A model generated the notes under the pieces. The model worked only from the letters and a program-made list of their open reading frames with translations. It was not told the origin of the DNA and ran no database searches. A DNA stretch of 64,000 bases, taken from NCBI GenBank assembly GCA_019426215.1, contig CM033399.1, positions 36,403,022-36,467,021 on the forward strand, in the 5' to 3' direction. The position numbers were made by a program, and so were the translations under genes. The DNA comes from Buddleja alternifolia. Its lineage: Eukaryota > Streptophyta > Magnoliopsida > Lamiales > Scrophulariaceae. Positions within the stretch are counted from its first letter, which is position 1, and every line of letters begins with the position of its first letter. Shown here piece by piece: positions 44,211 to 56,040 of the stretch.

Positions 44211-47200
44211 AGTGAAGGACCCTAAATCATTCATTTTGCCAATATTGTCCATCAACTCCGCGATGTGGTTCCTTCGAGCCAAACATGCTTGATTGTATCT
44301 TCTCAGGGATAATATGATTCAATCGGATGCGCGCGCGAGATGATCAAAAAGTATTAGTGGGAAAGTGTTCCATCTTTAATATGATTGAGCGCCTCTTCGC
44401 AATAGTTTCCACTACCACCTTTACTCAATTTCCGCGATAAATACAGTTTTGATCCCTAATATTGACAACTAATCAATCTTGGCTCCCCATTTGTTGGACT
44501 TGACAATATTGGTCCCTAATCATTCATTTTTTAATAAATTTCGCCCCTGCCGTTAAGTGGTCCATCCAAAACAGACGGAAAAGTTCATGTGCCAAGCACG
44601 TGCGCTGTTGACGGATGTAAAGGGTCAAACCCCATTCACTCCACACTTGAACAAAAAATTCCAAGAACACTCCCCCCAATTCGAAATCCTTATATAATGT
44701 CAACCAAAAATGATCCAAATCATTGCCTAAAACCAATAATATTACTTCAAATCTTGAATACCCACCTTCAAATCTTTCTTTGTACGGTGAATAATCAAAG
44801 CGGTTCAGGGCTAAACCAAAAATCCATGTGTTAATCCGAAAATACCCAAAATCCGAAACCAAATTGAAGGTTTTAAGTTTTTTGTTCGATCAGGACCTAT
44901 AGATTCTGGATGTTGGGCTGGAAGGTTCGCGGGGTCTGCTGTGTATCATTGAGCTGCCAGTAGATAGACTTCATCGTCCAGTGCCAAGTTTGATTGATTG
45001 TTCTGCTATTAGTTCTTGGGCCCTGGGCTGGATGGTTCGCGTGGTCCGCTGGGTAGCATTGGGCTGCCCGTAGATTGGCTCCATCGTTTAGTGCCAATTT
45101 TGGATGTCCTTTCATGGCCAGGATAGAGGTTTCTACGGCTGTGATTAGAGCCGCTATGTACCTAGGCATGACCAGTTCATTATTCGGTAGGGTCGCTCCC
45201 CGCAAATGGAGGATAAGGTAGTAAATATATATTCAAATGGGAGTCATAAGTGGTTTATTTGATTTGATTATTGCCTGATATCACATCCACAGGCCACAAT
45301 TGACTTACATGATATGTCTCTCGTCTGATTAGACCTTTACAGGCTTTAATTTGTCACCCCTGCTTTGGTCATTCAAAGTCATATTGTTGAATTTCCCTTT
45401 TCAAACTTGATTATTTACTTTCTTGCAAGCACAAATATAAATTTTCATTTATAGAAATTTATGTTTTTTTTGGTATTAATAATTCATTTCATTTGCACAC
45501 AGTACGTAGCTGGTCTCACTAAGCTTTTGCTTATTTACTTTCTATTTTTCTATCCTCCAAATATGAGTCTTGTTTAGAGATTGATCGAGAATAGATTCAT
45601 CAAAGATGGAATGTACTTGGAAAGGGTAAGAGAATCATGCATTAGACAGAAACTAGCGGATCTTTTGGAAAAATCATTAATCTTATGGGATGAACAAAGG
45701 TTGAGTTTAAAATGAGGTGAGTTACGAAATTAAGTTTTTTGTACTACTTTGGTCACGCTACGGATATGAGCCCACAAAGGGTCCATTCTCGGGGCGTGAC
45801 AAAAAAGCTTAAAGTAAGTTCCAAAAAAGTGCTATCCTTAAGGATCTCAACCATCAGTTCATCACATAGGAGCTCTTAAGAACGAAGAAGATGGTGAACT
45901 TGGAATGAACATAGCTGCAACTAATCATAACAAAGAATAACAAATTGAACAAACTGGAGAGTTAAAAATATAAACTGAAGATATAAGATAGACAATGATC
46001 AAAATAAAAAGCATGAAGAAAAGGCAAATTAAATTAAAATTTTGGTAAAAACAAATTATACTCTCAAACAAAAAGGAAAAAAGTAGGAGATGAATTAAGA
46101 AAAGAAAAACTCAAAATGGTAACCACAAGAGCACGTTCGCTCTTGATCGGCCAGTGGGCGGTTGAGAGGATAACCCACAATTCATAGAAGAAAAAGAGCT
46201 TTGGACCATAAGGTAGTCAAGAAAGATAGGAAGAAAAATAAAGATTCCTCACCTCTATTCTTTGCAGTGGTTAAATATGGAAAAAATACATTTACCAATA
46301 TTTGACTCTAGAAATGATTCTGAATTCGAATTTAAAACTGACATTTAATGGCTTTGATCAAGGAGTAACAAATTGTGTATTAATTAAGTTTTAACCATTG
46401 AATTTTCTTATAGCTAATTAAAAAATTCAAAATTCTAAAAAATTAGAATTTTGTTCAATTGGGTCAAAATTGATCAAACACACCCTTCCAATATATAATA
46501 GTATAGAATATAGATAGATATATAAAAGATAGCTAATTCAAACCACTTGCAAAAGTCTCTCACATTTCCTGATGGAACCTGATATCAAATGTCATACGTT
46601 TCCTTCTCTTATGAACAAGACATGTTTTAATTTTATCATTATTCGGTCTACATTCTTAGGCGCCGCCAGAGAAATGGATAATTAATTAATACAAAGTCAT
46701 ATAATCCTTCCCAAAATAGCAATTCGATGTCAGACCGCTTCTGAAAATTCTCTAAGTAAATCTTTAATTGTTAGTTTTATGATAAAAAACGCTTAAAGAT
46801 TTATCACATTTCCATATAATAAGAATTGCTCGTCTTGATAACCGGAAATAATTAAAACAAAATACATGTACAATTAATTTGTTAATCCTCGATATATTGA
46901 GTTTGCGTTTCATTCACACAAAGTACCCCAAGTTGGATTGGAGTCTTACAGTAGAAAACTAAAAATATTACATGAAAAAAGAAAAAATAGTGACAAATGT
47001 TAAATTGATGAAATGGTAGTTGTTACTTGTTACTCTTTAAAAATGTAAAAAATATAATTATTTTCAGAAAATTAAATTTTACAATCTTAATAGGAGCGAA
47101 GATTATTTTTAAATAGTTGCTACCATGGGCTTAAATTTCACTCGATATCTCGAAATTTCAAATTTCTAGGGGTTCGCTCTGAAGCGATATCTCACTTTCA

Positions 47201-47683
47201 ATTCAATTTTGCAAAATATCTACCAAAATATCTATCGAAACCCGAAATTCTCATCGAAATTTGAAAATAATTATCAATCACTGTGGTGGACTTCAAATGA
47301 CATCAATTTGTATTAAATTGAAATCATTCGTCCAAATTCACTCCACAAATCCAAATTCCTCCATCCAAACACACCGTTAGGTTTTGTAATTCTTGGTGCG
47401 TCTCGGAGTAGCGGTTTCTAGGTGATTTTTATGATGTCCCGTCTTGCATAGAATAAAAATTGAACAATTTGTAAACATTAATCAAAGAACATGCGTGCGT
47501 TCATTAAATACCAAGAGCATAATTTTTGTGCGTTGTCAAACACACTGTAGAAATTATCGTTTTAGATTGTCTATTTAAGTTCGTATTTCATATTGTGTTT
47601 CATTTGATAGATGCATGTCAAATATAAACAATCTCATCAACCAAGTATATATTTAAGAAAATATTTTGTACACTAAACGTATG

Positions 47684-47690
<7 letters not shown>
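44211..47690. other. Intergenic DNA with a short GC-richer island
   Basis: Mostly AT-rich. 44440-44550 reads like one end of a MULE (TTTTGATCCCTAATATTGAC, later TTGGTCCCTAATCATTC) without a partner. 44914-45200 is a GC-richer patch with an internal duplication (separate entry). 45730-45810 contains GTCACGCTACGGATATGAGC and CTCGGGGCGTGACA, reminiscent of LTR-retrotransposon debris but not assignable. Nothing recognisable follows to 47690. Confidence 0.45.
44914..45115. repeat. 110-bp imperfect tandem duplication
   Basis: TGGGCTGGAAGGTTCGCGGG at 44914 recurs as TGGGCTGGATGGTTCGCGTG at 45024; each unit ends TCCATCGT-like plus AGTGCCAA. A minus-strand open frame of 102 codons crosses it, but it has no recognisable domain and probably reflects base composition. 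Confidence 0.7.
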
Positions 47691-47716
<26 letters not shown>

Positions 47717-47764
47717 TATGAAACATTATGTTGAAATAGAAAATTATATCCAAAATATTTATAG

Positions 47765-48131
47765 GGAATATTACGCTTTCACCCCTACTAAGATGCGTAA
47801 TTACACAAATCACGTTTCTTATAATTGAAATTACAAATACCTAACCCACTAACAATGAAAATTAGATTTACCCCCTTGATAGCCTCAGTCAATAGTCAAA
47901 CTATAGTAATGATAGTTAGGTCCTACATAATTAGATACTTGAAATTTGATAAAGTTACAATTAGGTCCTATGTTTGTTATTTTTTCACTCAATTATATAT
48001 GATTTTTACTTTAAAATGTAATTATAATATAATATATATATATTAAAATTAGTAGAAAATGCACGTAATTTTTTGTTTCAATTATAAGAGGGGTAAGTTT
48101 GTATAATTATCTTACAAGTTTCCCTTTTATA
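47765..48131. mobile_element. Possible small inverted-repeat element upstream of the CYP76-like gene
   Basis: The left side (GGGAATATTACG, later CTTATAATTGAAATTACAAA) is echoed in complement on the right (GGGAAACTTGTAAG, later CTTATAATTGAAACAAAAAA). No clean target-site duplication was found. If real, its right end is about 15 bp from the TATA-like box of the gene. Confidence 0.4.
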
Positions 48132-48144
48132 TTCCAATTTAATC

Positions 48145-48152
48145 TATTTAAA
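48145..48152 (+). promoter_or_regulatory. TATA-like box of the CYP76-like gene
   Basis: TATTTAAA lies 60 bp before the ATG, followed by a purine-rich leader (GAGAGAAACAACCAAGAAAG). Assigned by position only. Confidence 0.5.
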
Positions 48153-48211
48153 GGTGAACTCCTAGTACGAGAGAGAAACAACCAAGAAAGGGGGAAAAAA
48201 AAAAGAAGCAA

Positions 48212-50136
48212 ATGGATTTGATAACACTTTTGGTTGTCCTATTTTCCCTCTCATGGGCATGTTTTAATTTCCTAAGGTCCAATTCAAGTCGCCGGAAGCT
48301 TCCTCCGGGGCCTTATCCTTTTCCGATCATCGGAAACGTTCTTCAACTAATTGGCCAGATGCCTCATCAATCACTCACCAAACTCTCCAAAACTTATGGC
48401 CCTTTAATCTCTCTCAAAATTGGTAGCCAAAACATAGTAGTTGCTTCCTCACCTGAAATGGCCAAAGAAGTACTCCTAACACACGATCATGTCCTTTCAG
48501 GCCGCACCGTGGTTGCAGCAATGGAAGCTCAAAACCACAACATCAGTTCTATGCCATTTTTGCCCGTCGGTGATACATGGCGAAAAATTCGTAAAATCTG
48601 CAGAGAACAAATGTTTTCGACTCATCAACTGGACATCAGCGAGGACCTCCGCCGGGAGAAGTTGCAGAAATTACGTGAGTATGTGAATGAATGTTGTGTT
48701 AGTGGTCGAGCTGTGAGAATCGAACAAGCTGCATTGACAACGACACTCAGTTTGTTGTCTTCAACATTATTTTCTGTCGATTTTGGTAACCACGATTCCA
48801 ATTCGACGCTAGAATATAAGGAAGTTATTCAGGGCGTGGTGGATACTGTGAGTGCTCCAAATTTGGCTGATTTCTTCCCGATTCTTAAAAGGTTCGACCC
48901 ACAGGGAATCAAGAAACGGGCTGAGGTTCATTTCGAAAAATTGTTGGGTATTTTTGAAAATATAATTAATCAGAGATTGGAATCAAGAAAAAATAATACT
49001 GGAGGTCCTAAGAAAAAGGATATGCTGGAAGCACTTCTTGATATCAGGGAAGGAAATGAGGGCTATCTCAGCTGCAGCGACATCAAACATCTTCTCTTTG
49101 TGAGTTAAAATATTCAACACTTAGCAACATTAATAATTAATTACTCGGATATCTATTGATTCATTTCCATGGTTGTACATGTTCAATAGTGACAGAATTT
49201 ATATAGAATTTATTGTCACTCTTGATAATTAATAATTAATGACGAGAAAATTGTTGTCACTATTGACAATTTGTTACACACCTTTTGTGACAATTTAGTG
49301 ACAATAATAGGCATGTGTCACTAATTATCAATAGTGACAATTTTTAAAAAACTCTTATCACTAGAAAAATTTATTGTGACAAAGCAAAAATTGTTGCAAC
49401 TCATTATGTATATTTAGTGACAATTTTAACATTGTCACTTCACATTTGTCACAAATATTCCCTTTTGTTGTAGTGTTTGGAAAAGTAAAATTATTTTAAA
49501 AAATAATCTTACTTTTATTTTTGTTAGGACTTATTTGTTGCAGGATCCGACTCAACTGCGGTCACTGTGGAGTGGATTATGACAGAATTACTACTCAACC
49601 CTGAAGTAATGTCAAATGCTAAACATGAGCTTAAGACCGTCGTAGGAGATAATGCAGAAGTCCGAGAATCAGATATATCAAAACTCTTATACTTACAAGC
49701 AGTGATCAAAGAGAATTTTAGATATCACCCTACTGCTCCTGTCTTAATTCCTCACAAATCTGAAACTGATGTAGAAATCAACGGTTTTATAATCCCAAAA
49801 GATACACAAGTAGTTGTTAATACGTGGGCTATGGGTAGGGAATCAAGTTTGTGGTCAAACCCAACTTCTTTTGACCCTGAACGTTTTTTGGACAACAAAA
49901 CAGATATTAAGGGCCAAGATTATAAGCTTATTTCTTTTGGTTCAGGAAGAAGAATTTGCCCAGGTCAGCCACTGGCCCATCGGATGCTACATCTCATAGT
50001 GGCAACCTTAATTCATAACTTTTATTGGAAAATTGAAGGGATTAAAGGAAAAGATGTGAACAGGGAAGAGAAGTTCGGGCTAGCACTACGCAAGAAAGTT
50101 CCTCTGAGGGCTATTCCATCAAGATTTGAAGCATAA
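48212..50136 (+). CDS. Cytochrome P450, CYP76-like
   Basis: Exons 48212-49099 and 49528-50136 join in phase 0 across a 428-bp GTGAGT...TTAG intron to encode 498 residues. Features are a membrane anchor (about 3-22), hinge KLPPGPYPFPIIGN, WRKIRKICREQMFS, I-helix AGSDST (301-306), ExxR as ENFR (358-361), DPERF (412-416) and haem loop FGSGRRICPG with Cys440. The LDNKTDIKGQDY and VPLRAIP segments are typical of CYP76. The family includes ER-bound hydroxylases of monoterpenols and, in mints, labdane-type diterpenes. The substrate here is unknown. All key residues are present and the gene looks intact; the ExxR context (KENFRYHP) is less usual than KE-LR-HP. AATAAA at 50164 is a plausible poly(A) signal. 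The intron carries a MITE fragment. Confidence 0.93.
49186..49475. mobile_element. TAGTGACAA-type CACTA MITE in the CYP76-like intron, left end lost
   Basis: The right terminus CCCTTTTGTTGTAGTG ends at 49475. To its left are the family's internal units (AATAGTGACAG, ATTGTTGTCACTATTGACAA, GTGACAATTTAGTGAC). No CACTACAA left terminus is seen. It makes up most of the intron and leaves the splice sites clear. Confidence 0.75.
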
Positions 50137-50316
50137 AGTTCATTATCACCCAGTTATGCTTAAAATAAATTAGATTGGCTTGTTTTATGGTGATCTTATA
50201 TGTATTATGCTAGTTACATAAAGATATATGTATCTCGGAATAATTTAATAATGGAATATATGCTAGTTACATAAAGATATATCTCGGAACAATAGAATTT
50301 GCATTTAAAATGGTTG

Positions 50317-50688
50317 GGACAATTGTCATTAATTAATCGTCACATTTATATAACTTTGGTTCTTAAAGTCCCAAATGTTACACTACCGTCCTTAAGTTCA
50401 GTTTATGTTTCATTTTCGTTCTTCAGGCTATTTTCCAATGGATTTTGGACGTATCGGGCAACATGTACATCTCACGTGCATGTCCAACAACAACAATATA
50501 TGCACCTCACGTTTGCCACTAAAAGATGGCAATTGAGGTGCACATGCTCCTCAATCCGGTCAAAATCCACCAAAAATTGGTCAAAAGGACGAAAGTGAAA
50601 TAGAAACTAAACTTTAGGGACAATAACGTAACATTTGGTATTTAAGGACCAAAGTGGTACTTAGGTGAAACTTCAGGGACATTTATCC
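50317..50688. mobile_element. Small MULE-type element (372 bp) downstream of the CYP76-like gene
   Basis: Ends GGACAATTGTC and the complement of GACATTTATCC align, followed by longer inverted similarity (CTTTGGTYCTTAAA, CCAAATGTTAC, TTCAGTTT). The 9-bp flanks AAATGGTTG (50308-50316) and ACATGGTTG (50689-50697) match at 8 of 9 positions. No coding capacity. Confidence 0.7.
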
Positions 50689-50708
50689 ACATGGTTGTAT
50701 ACTATATT

Positions 50709-50850
50709 CACTAAAAAAATAAATATTAGTTACAAAATATCAAGTGACACTATTAAAGTTGTCACTAATTATATATATTAAGTGACAACAATTTTTTTGT
50801 CTTGTCACATAAATAGTTTTCATATTTGGAATAGTGATAAGAATTGTAAA
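50709..50850. mobile_element. Left-end fragment of TAGTGACAA-type MITE
   Basis: TTCACTAAAAAAATAAATAT, then TTAGTTACAAAATATCAAGTGACA, parallels the first 50 bp of the complete copy at 43775. No right terminus. Confidence 0.65.
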
Positions 50851-51309
50851 CAAGTTCTCATTTTTGATCAGCAAAGGATAATTTTGCCCCTGATCTACAA
50901 ACCGTTGGATCTGATGTCCTTAAATCATTGTTCATCATTACTTACTTTTAATTTACTAAGTTCAATTTATAACAATTGTAGATGTTGATAGAAATCAACG
51001 GTTTATATTAAATGTCATATTTATTTAAATATATACTTTTTCATAATTTAAATTTAGAGAAAATTTATATTTAATATATATATATTACACTTATATTTAT
51101 ATATAATATATTTATATATACATAAGTATAATATATATACACACACACATCCAGCCACCACATCTTTCTCCTTCCTCAACCTCCGGAAAATTCCAGTATA
51201 CGCACCACATCTGCAATTTCCTACATCTTGAATAATATTTATATATGTTTCAGATATAATAAAATTTTCTAATCCTCACTTGTAGAAATAGCGCAAATTA
51301 GATAAACCA

Positions 51310-51426
51310 TACTATAAAAAAATTATTAGTGACAACATTTGAAGTGTCAATGTCCAAATTATAACTAGATATATATAATTAGTGACAACTTTGATATTGT
51401 CACTTATGTGTTATTTTTTTGTAGTG
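51310..51426. mobile_element. Short complete TAGTGACAA-type MITE (117 bp)
   Basis: From TACTATAAAAAAATTATTAG to TTATTTTTTTGTAGTG, with CCA on both sides (51307-51309 and 51427-51429) as 3-bp target duplication. It is an internally deleted relative of the 436-bp copy. Confidence 0.78.
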
Positions 51427-51756
51427 CCACGCAATTCTTATATACATACATATATATATATATATATGTATTCCTCTCCTTATTCTAACATATGTACTGA
51501 CGATGAATAGTTGAATAAATTGTTAGAATCAAGCGCTTAATATTGGGCTAAAAGATATAGTTGATAGCTGAGACAACTTTATTTCCTTATACAATTGGCA
51601 GCGCAAAGCATTGTCCTAGTCGGCAGTGAGGTGGTTGCGCCCCCAAAAGGCATAAGCACATGGGCCAGGCGGTTAGTCCATATATATCAAAGAATGATAT
51701 TGTCAATAAATGCGCGACCACAGTGCTTAGCAATAAATGCATAAACTCTTAGTCTA

Positions 51757-52263
51757 TGTTGTGGAACTCAGAGTCATATTCCACCAAATATAGAAATAGC
51801 GAGGGAAATATTGTACTAGAAAACCACACTAGATTTAATTCCCAGGAAAGATTGGAGGCGTCACAACGGTCGCGCTTAAAACCCAATCTCCTCGACAGAA
51901 TTAACTAGACGTATTTAATAGCACAATATAACACTACAACTATAACTAACAATGGCTACTTGAAGAATAGCACAAAATAAAGAACACTAAATATAACGAG
52001 GTTCGGCTAATTTAGCCTACGTCCTCGGACCCCACCAAAATATTTCACTACACAAAAGAAAGGACCAAAAGTGAAATGTACAAAACTATAGAGGAGAAAA
52101 GAAGAATAGCCAAAGATGAGAGGCTAAGGGATATCAAACAACTAAAGGGTGGATCCCTTTTTATAGGAAAAGGGATGGCCCTTTACAAAATTCTTCCTAT
52201 GTGGGACAAATTGCTCTTTCATTATCAAAGGGAAATGAGTCATTTCTTCACTACAATTCAACA
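51757..52263 (-). repeat. 3' LTR of copia element
   Basis: TGTTG...CAACA, 507 bp. A minus-strand TATAAAAAGGG (near 52155-52165) is a plausible promoter element. A purine-rich tract on the minus strand (AAGGTGGAGATT, 52264-52275) abuts it. Confidence 0.95.
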
Positions 52264-52331
52264 AATCTCCACCTTGGTGAATTTCCAAAATCTTCAATCT
52301 CCTTGTCAAACGGGGTCACAAAAAACAATCT

Positions 52332-52972
52332 TCAAATTTTCCAATGTTCCTTTCCAGGATCATGCATATACCTGCTCACAACCCCCACTGCTTGGGAAAT
52401 ATCAGGCCTCGTACACACCATAGCATACATCAAGCTACCAACAACATTTGCATACGGTACTTTTGACATGTATTCCCGTTCTGCATCAGATTTCGGTGAC
52501 AAAGCGGCGCTAAGCTTAAAATGAGGAGCAAGCGGAGTACTAACTGGTTTTGACTTTTTATTAATGCCAAAACGCCTCAACATCCTACTCAGATATTGTT
52601 TCTGAGTCAAACAAAGCCTCCTCAATTTTCTATCTCTGAAAATCTCCATGCCGAGAATCTTCTTCGCCTCACCTAGATCCTTCATCTCGAACTCCCTTTT
52701 CAAATGAGTCTTCAACTTCTCAATTTCTATTAGACTCGGGGAGGCAATCAACATATCATCAACATACAGAAGAAGATATATGAAGGATCCATCTTGTAGC
52801 TTGTGCAAATACACACAATGATCGTATTTGCTTCTTGTGTACCCAATTCCCATCATAAACTTGTCAAATCACTTGTACCACTGCCTCGGAGATTGCTTCA
52901 ATCCGTACAACGATTTTTGAAGTTTACAAACCAAATTTTCATTTTCAGCAACTTTGAATCCCTCTGGCTGAG
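52332..52972 (-). pseudogene. Copia reverse transcriptase, C-terminal half
   Basis: The catalytic YVDDM is in LLLYVDDMLIASPS. Before it come LVCKLQKSLYGLKQSPRQWYK and, across an in-frame stop near 52865, IGYTRSKYDHCVYL. After it are KDLGEAKKILGMEI, YANVVGSLMYAMVCTRPDI and a truncated GKEHWKI. RNase H, which should follow, is deleted. The 52972 end is the insertion point of the solo LTR; the rest of the enzyme continues at 54471. Confidence 0.88.
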
Positions 52973-54465
52973 TGGTACGTGTCGAATGCACCAAAATATA
53001 ATTACTGTTCTCACATGAATCTGTAGTACTCGTAAGTCCAGGTCGAACCCTAGAGACTGATTGATCAAATAACAAGGGGGGTTTTGAAGATTTAGTTAAC
53101 TAAAATTGTAGAAAATAAATGCTTGAAAATTCAATTAATGGAAAATACGATTCAAGAGAAATTCAACCCTTAATTCATACATTGATCATAGACACCTAAA
53201 TTACTATTCACTCATTGATTACTTAGCCTAGAATCTAAATAACCAGCTATCTAGATCCCTATAATCTTCCTTATATCATTAATCAAAGCCCAACACCCGA
53301 TTAAATTCTTATTATTAACTGATTCCGTATTAAGCAATCCTAATCAAATTAATAACAGCATAACGAATTAGAAGCGACTAAGGATAAACAATAGTTTAAG
53401 CAAGCGCCAACTATTTAATTTACTCCAATGTTTCCCTTAGGTTATCAACAAAAATTGGGAACCTAATCATGAAAACCTAATTGCTACATGCACAAATCAA
53501 ACATAACAATTACGGATTATGAAGATTTGTTAGCAAACAATTGACATATATAATCAACTAATATGCATCTTAGATAATCATATACACAATTGTAAGAATT
53601 GAAATCAAGAAACAAAAGATAATCAAACCGTGAATAGATTAAAATAAAAGCTTCGTGTCTCACAATGTATGAATTAATTGGAATTCTCTTGAATCGAAAT
53701 AAAAACTTAGCTAATAATAATTGTAAGCATAAAACTTGAAAATACTATTTTTCTAACTCTCTTCTCCTTGTTTTTTTCTTCTTCTTGTTTTTGTTGTTCT
53801 ACTTCAACTCTTGCAAGACATATATATAGGCAATGAAAAGATGACATAATCATAGAGAGAATATATTTTCTCTTCCTTTATCAAGACATGGAGAATATAT
53901 TCTTCCCATTAACATCAAAGCATGGAGAATATATTCTTCTCTTTAACATCAAAGCATGGAGAATATATTCTTCCCTTTACACTCTGATTTGTCGCCTCTA
54001 CTTCATCAAATCTGACTTTGACTCCTTCTAGAAATTTTTAGCTTTAACTGTTATCTTTCATTTCCAACTGGACTTGACTGAATCCAAGACACATAACTCT
54101 AGTTATGAATTTTTCACCAAATCTGCGCATTCCAGTCCAGTCCAGAACAGAAATCTTCATTAACTTCTTCAACACTTTCGAGCCCTTTAACTTCCGAACT
54201 GGGTCTGGACTTCTTCATAAGAAATATAGGCCTTTGTCTTAGCTTTCCAACTAGATAACATTCAATAGAAACTAATGTCTGCATCTCCAGATATATCAGT
54301 ATTTCCGAAACATCGCCAAATCTGTCATTTTGATTGGAATTGATATTTTGCACTTCAAATCTTACCCAAATCACAAAATGAGATAAAATCAGTTCAAATG
54401 GTCATATAATCACAATAAAATGCTAAAGATAGAGGTAATAAAATATATAAATATTGCACTTATCA
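52973..54465 (-). mobile_element. Solo LTR of a Ty3/gypsy element (1,493 bp) inside copia pol
   Basis: On the minus strand it runs from TGATAAGTGCAAT to GACACGTACCA. It is flanked by CTGAG (52968-52972 and 54466-54470), a 5-bp duplication that splits one copia codon run (M-T-Q-P-E). The TGATAAGTG start and a GGTTCGACCTGG-type segment near its end resemble the gypsy LTR at 22672. No internal retroelement genes are present, so recombination between its LTRs is inferred. Confidence 0.85.
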
Positions 54466-54470
54466 CTGAG

Positions 54471-56040
54471 TCATAGAGATTTCCTCTTCCAAGTCTCCAT
54501 GTAAAAATGCAGTTTTTACATCCAACTGAACTAGTTCAAAATCCAACTGTGCTACCAAAGCCAACAAAATTCTAATGGAGGAGTGTTTTACAACTGGAGA
54601 AAACACCTCATTATAATCAATGCCCTCCTTATGAGCGTAACCTTTGGCCACCAATCTGGCTTTGTAGCGAACATCACCTTGGCTAGGAAATCCATCTTTC
54701 TTTGCAAATACCCATTTACATCCAATTGCCTTCTTTCCCTTCGGGAGACTGGCCAGTTCCCATGTTTGATTCTTATGAAGGGACTGCATTTCTTCACTCA
54801 TGGCAATCCTCCACTTATCTTTCTCTGGTCCTTTGACTGCTTCAATATAAGTGGTAGGAACATCATCAGCGGCAATTGCAGATGCACAAGCCACCATATC
54901 ATCAAAGCGAGCAGGCTTTCTGATTGTCCTCTTTGGCTTGCTAGTTGCAATTGATTCAAGTTGTTGTGGAAGTTCTTGGGGTTGAACTTCCTCTTCTTCA
55001 AAATCTCCTTCTACCATAGGAGAATGATCAAGAGTTTCTTGATCTGCTGGGACAACAAACTTTTCAAACTCCACCTGTTTGGGAGTACCATCCTGCTGTT
55101 CTGCATTCACCTTTTCCAACACGGTAGATTCACCAAAGGTGACATTCCTGCTAAAGATTATTTTCTTTGTTTCTGGACACCAAAGGCGATAGCCTTTTAT
55201 ACCAGAGGTGATCCCCATGAACACAACTTTCTTTGCTCTAGGATCCAACTTTGATTCCTTAACATGATAATATGCAGCGGAACCAAACACATGTAAGGAA
55301 TCATAATCAGCAGCAGGCTTTCCAAACCATTTTTCAAATGGTGTTTTTCCATCAATAGCAGTAGATGGTAGACGATTAACGAGATGACACGCATATGTCA
55401 CAGCCTCAACCCAAAATTCTTTACCCAACCCAGCATTGGATAACAAACACACAACTTTCTCCAGCAAAGTCCGATTCATGCGTTCTGCCACTCCGTTCTG
55501 TTGTGGTGTATGTCTGACAGTGAAGTGTCTGACAATGCCTTCATCCTCACAAAATTTCTGAAATGGACCACTCCTAAATTCTCCACCATTGTCTGTACGG
55601 AGACGTTTGACCTTTTTATCAGTCTGAGTTTCCACCATCTTTTTCCAATTGAGGAATACCTCAAACACTTCATCCTTTGTCTTCATCGTATACACCCAAA
55701 CTCTCCGGGAAAAATCATCAACAAAGGTTACAAAATAGTGCCTCCCTCCCAAAGAACTCATTTTTGAGGGACCCCATACATCCGAATGAACATAATCCAA
55801 GATACCCTCAGTATTATGGATTGCTGTTCCAAATTTAACCCTTGTCTGTTTCCCACGAACACAAAGTTCACAAAACTCCAATTTAGAGTATTTCACTCCT
55901 TTTGTTTTGTGAACGACCTCTGATGAACAAAACTTCTGCATCTCCGCCTGAACAAACTTGCTTGTCCTTCTCAGTTCATAACTGTATAGAGCAGCACAAA
56001 CTTCGCTAAGAGATACAGCAGCAGCCTTCAAGAAACTCAA
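54471..56040 (-). pseudogene. Copia integrase and N-terminal reverse transcriptase
   Basis: The long open frame starts in a gag leftover (SLSEVCAALYSYELRR) fused by deletion to the GAG-pre-integrase CELCVRGKQTRVKF. Integrase follows with the catalytic D,D35E residues in FVDDFSRRVWV, LRTDNGGEF and QQNGVAERMNR, and then the C-terminal HVFGSAAYYHV. Reverse transcriptase opens with WELASLPKGKKAIGCKWVF and reaches FLHGDLEEEISMTQ, where the solo LTR interrupts. The integrase domain itself reads through without stops. Confidence 0.92.

Noticed and set aside
44897..45205. Minus-strand 102-codon open frame as a gene
   Set aside because: It crosses an imperfect 110-bp duplication, has no recognisable domain and no supporting splice or promoter signals.
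45730..45810. End of a gypsy LTR (CTCGGGGCGTGACA)
   Set aside because: Only a short stretch resembles LTR debris; no TG start, primer site or partner could be found.
52076..52423. Plus-strand open frame starting in the copia LTR (and its twin at 56753)
   Set aside because: It runs antisense through the LTR of a minus-strand element and has no domain; the duplicate is simply the other LTR.
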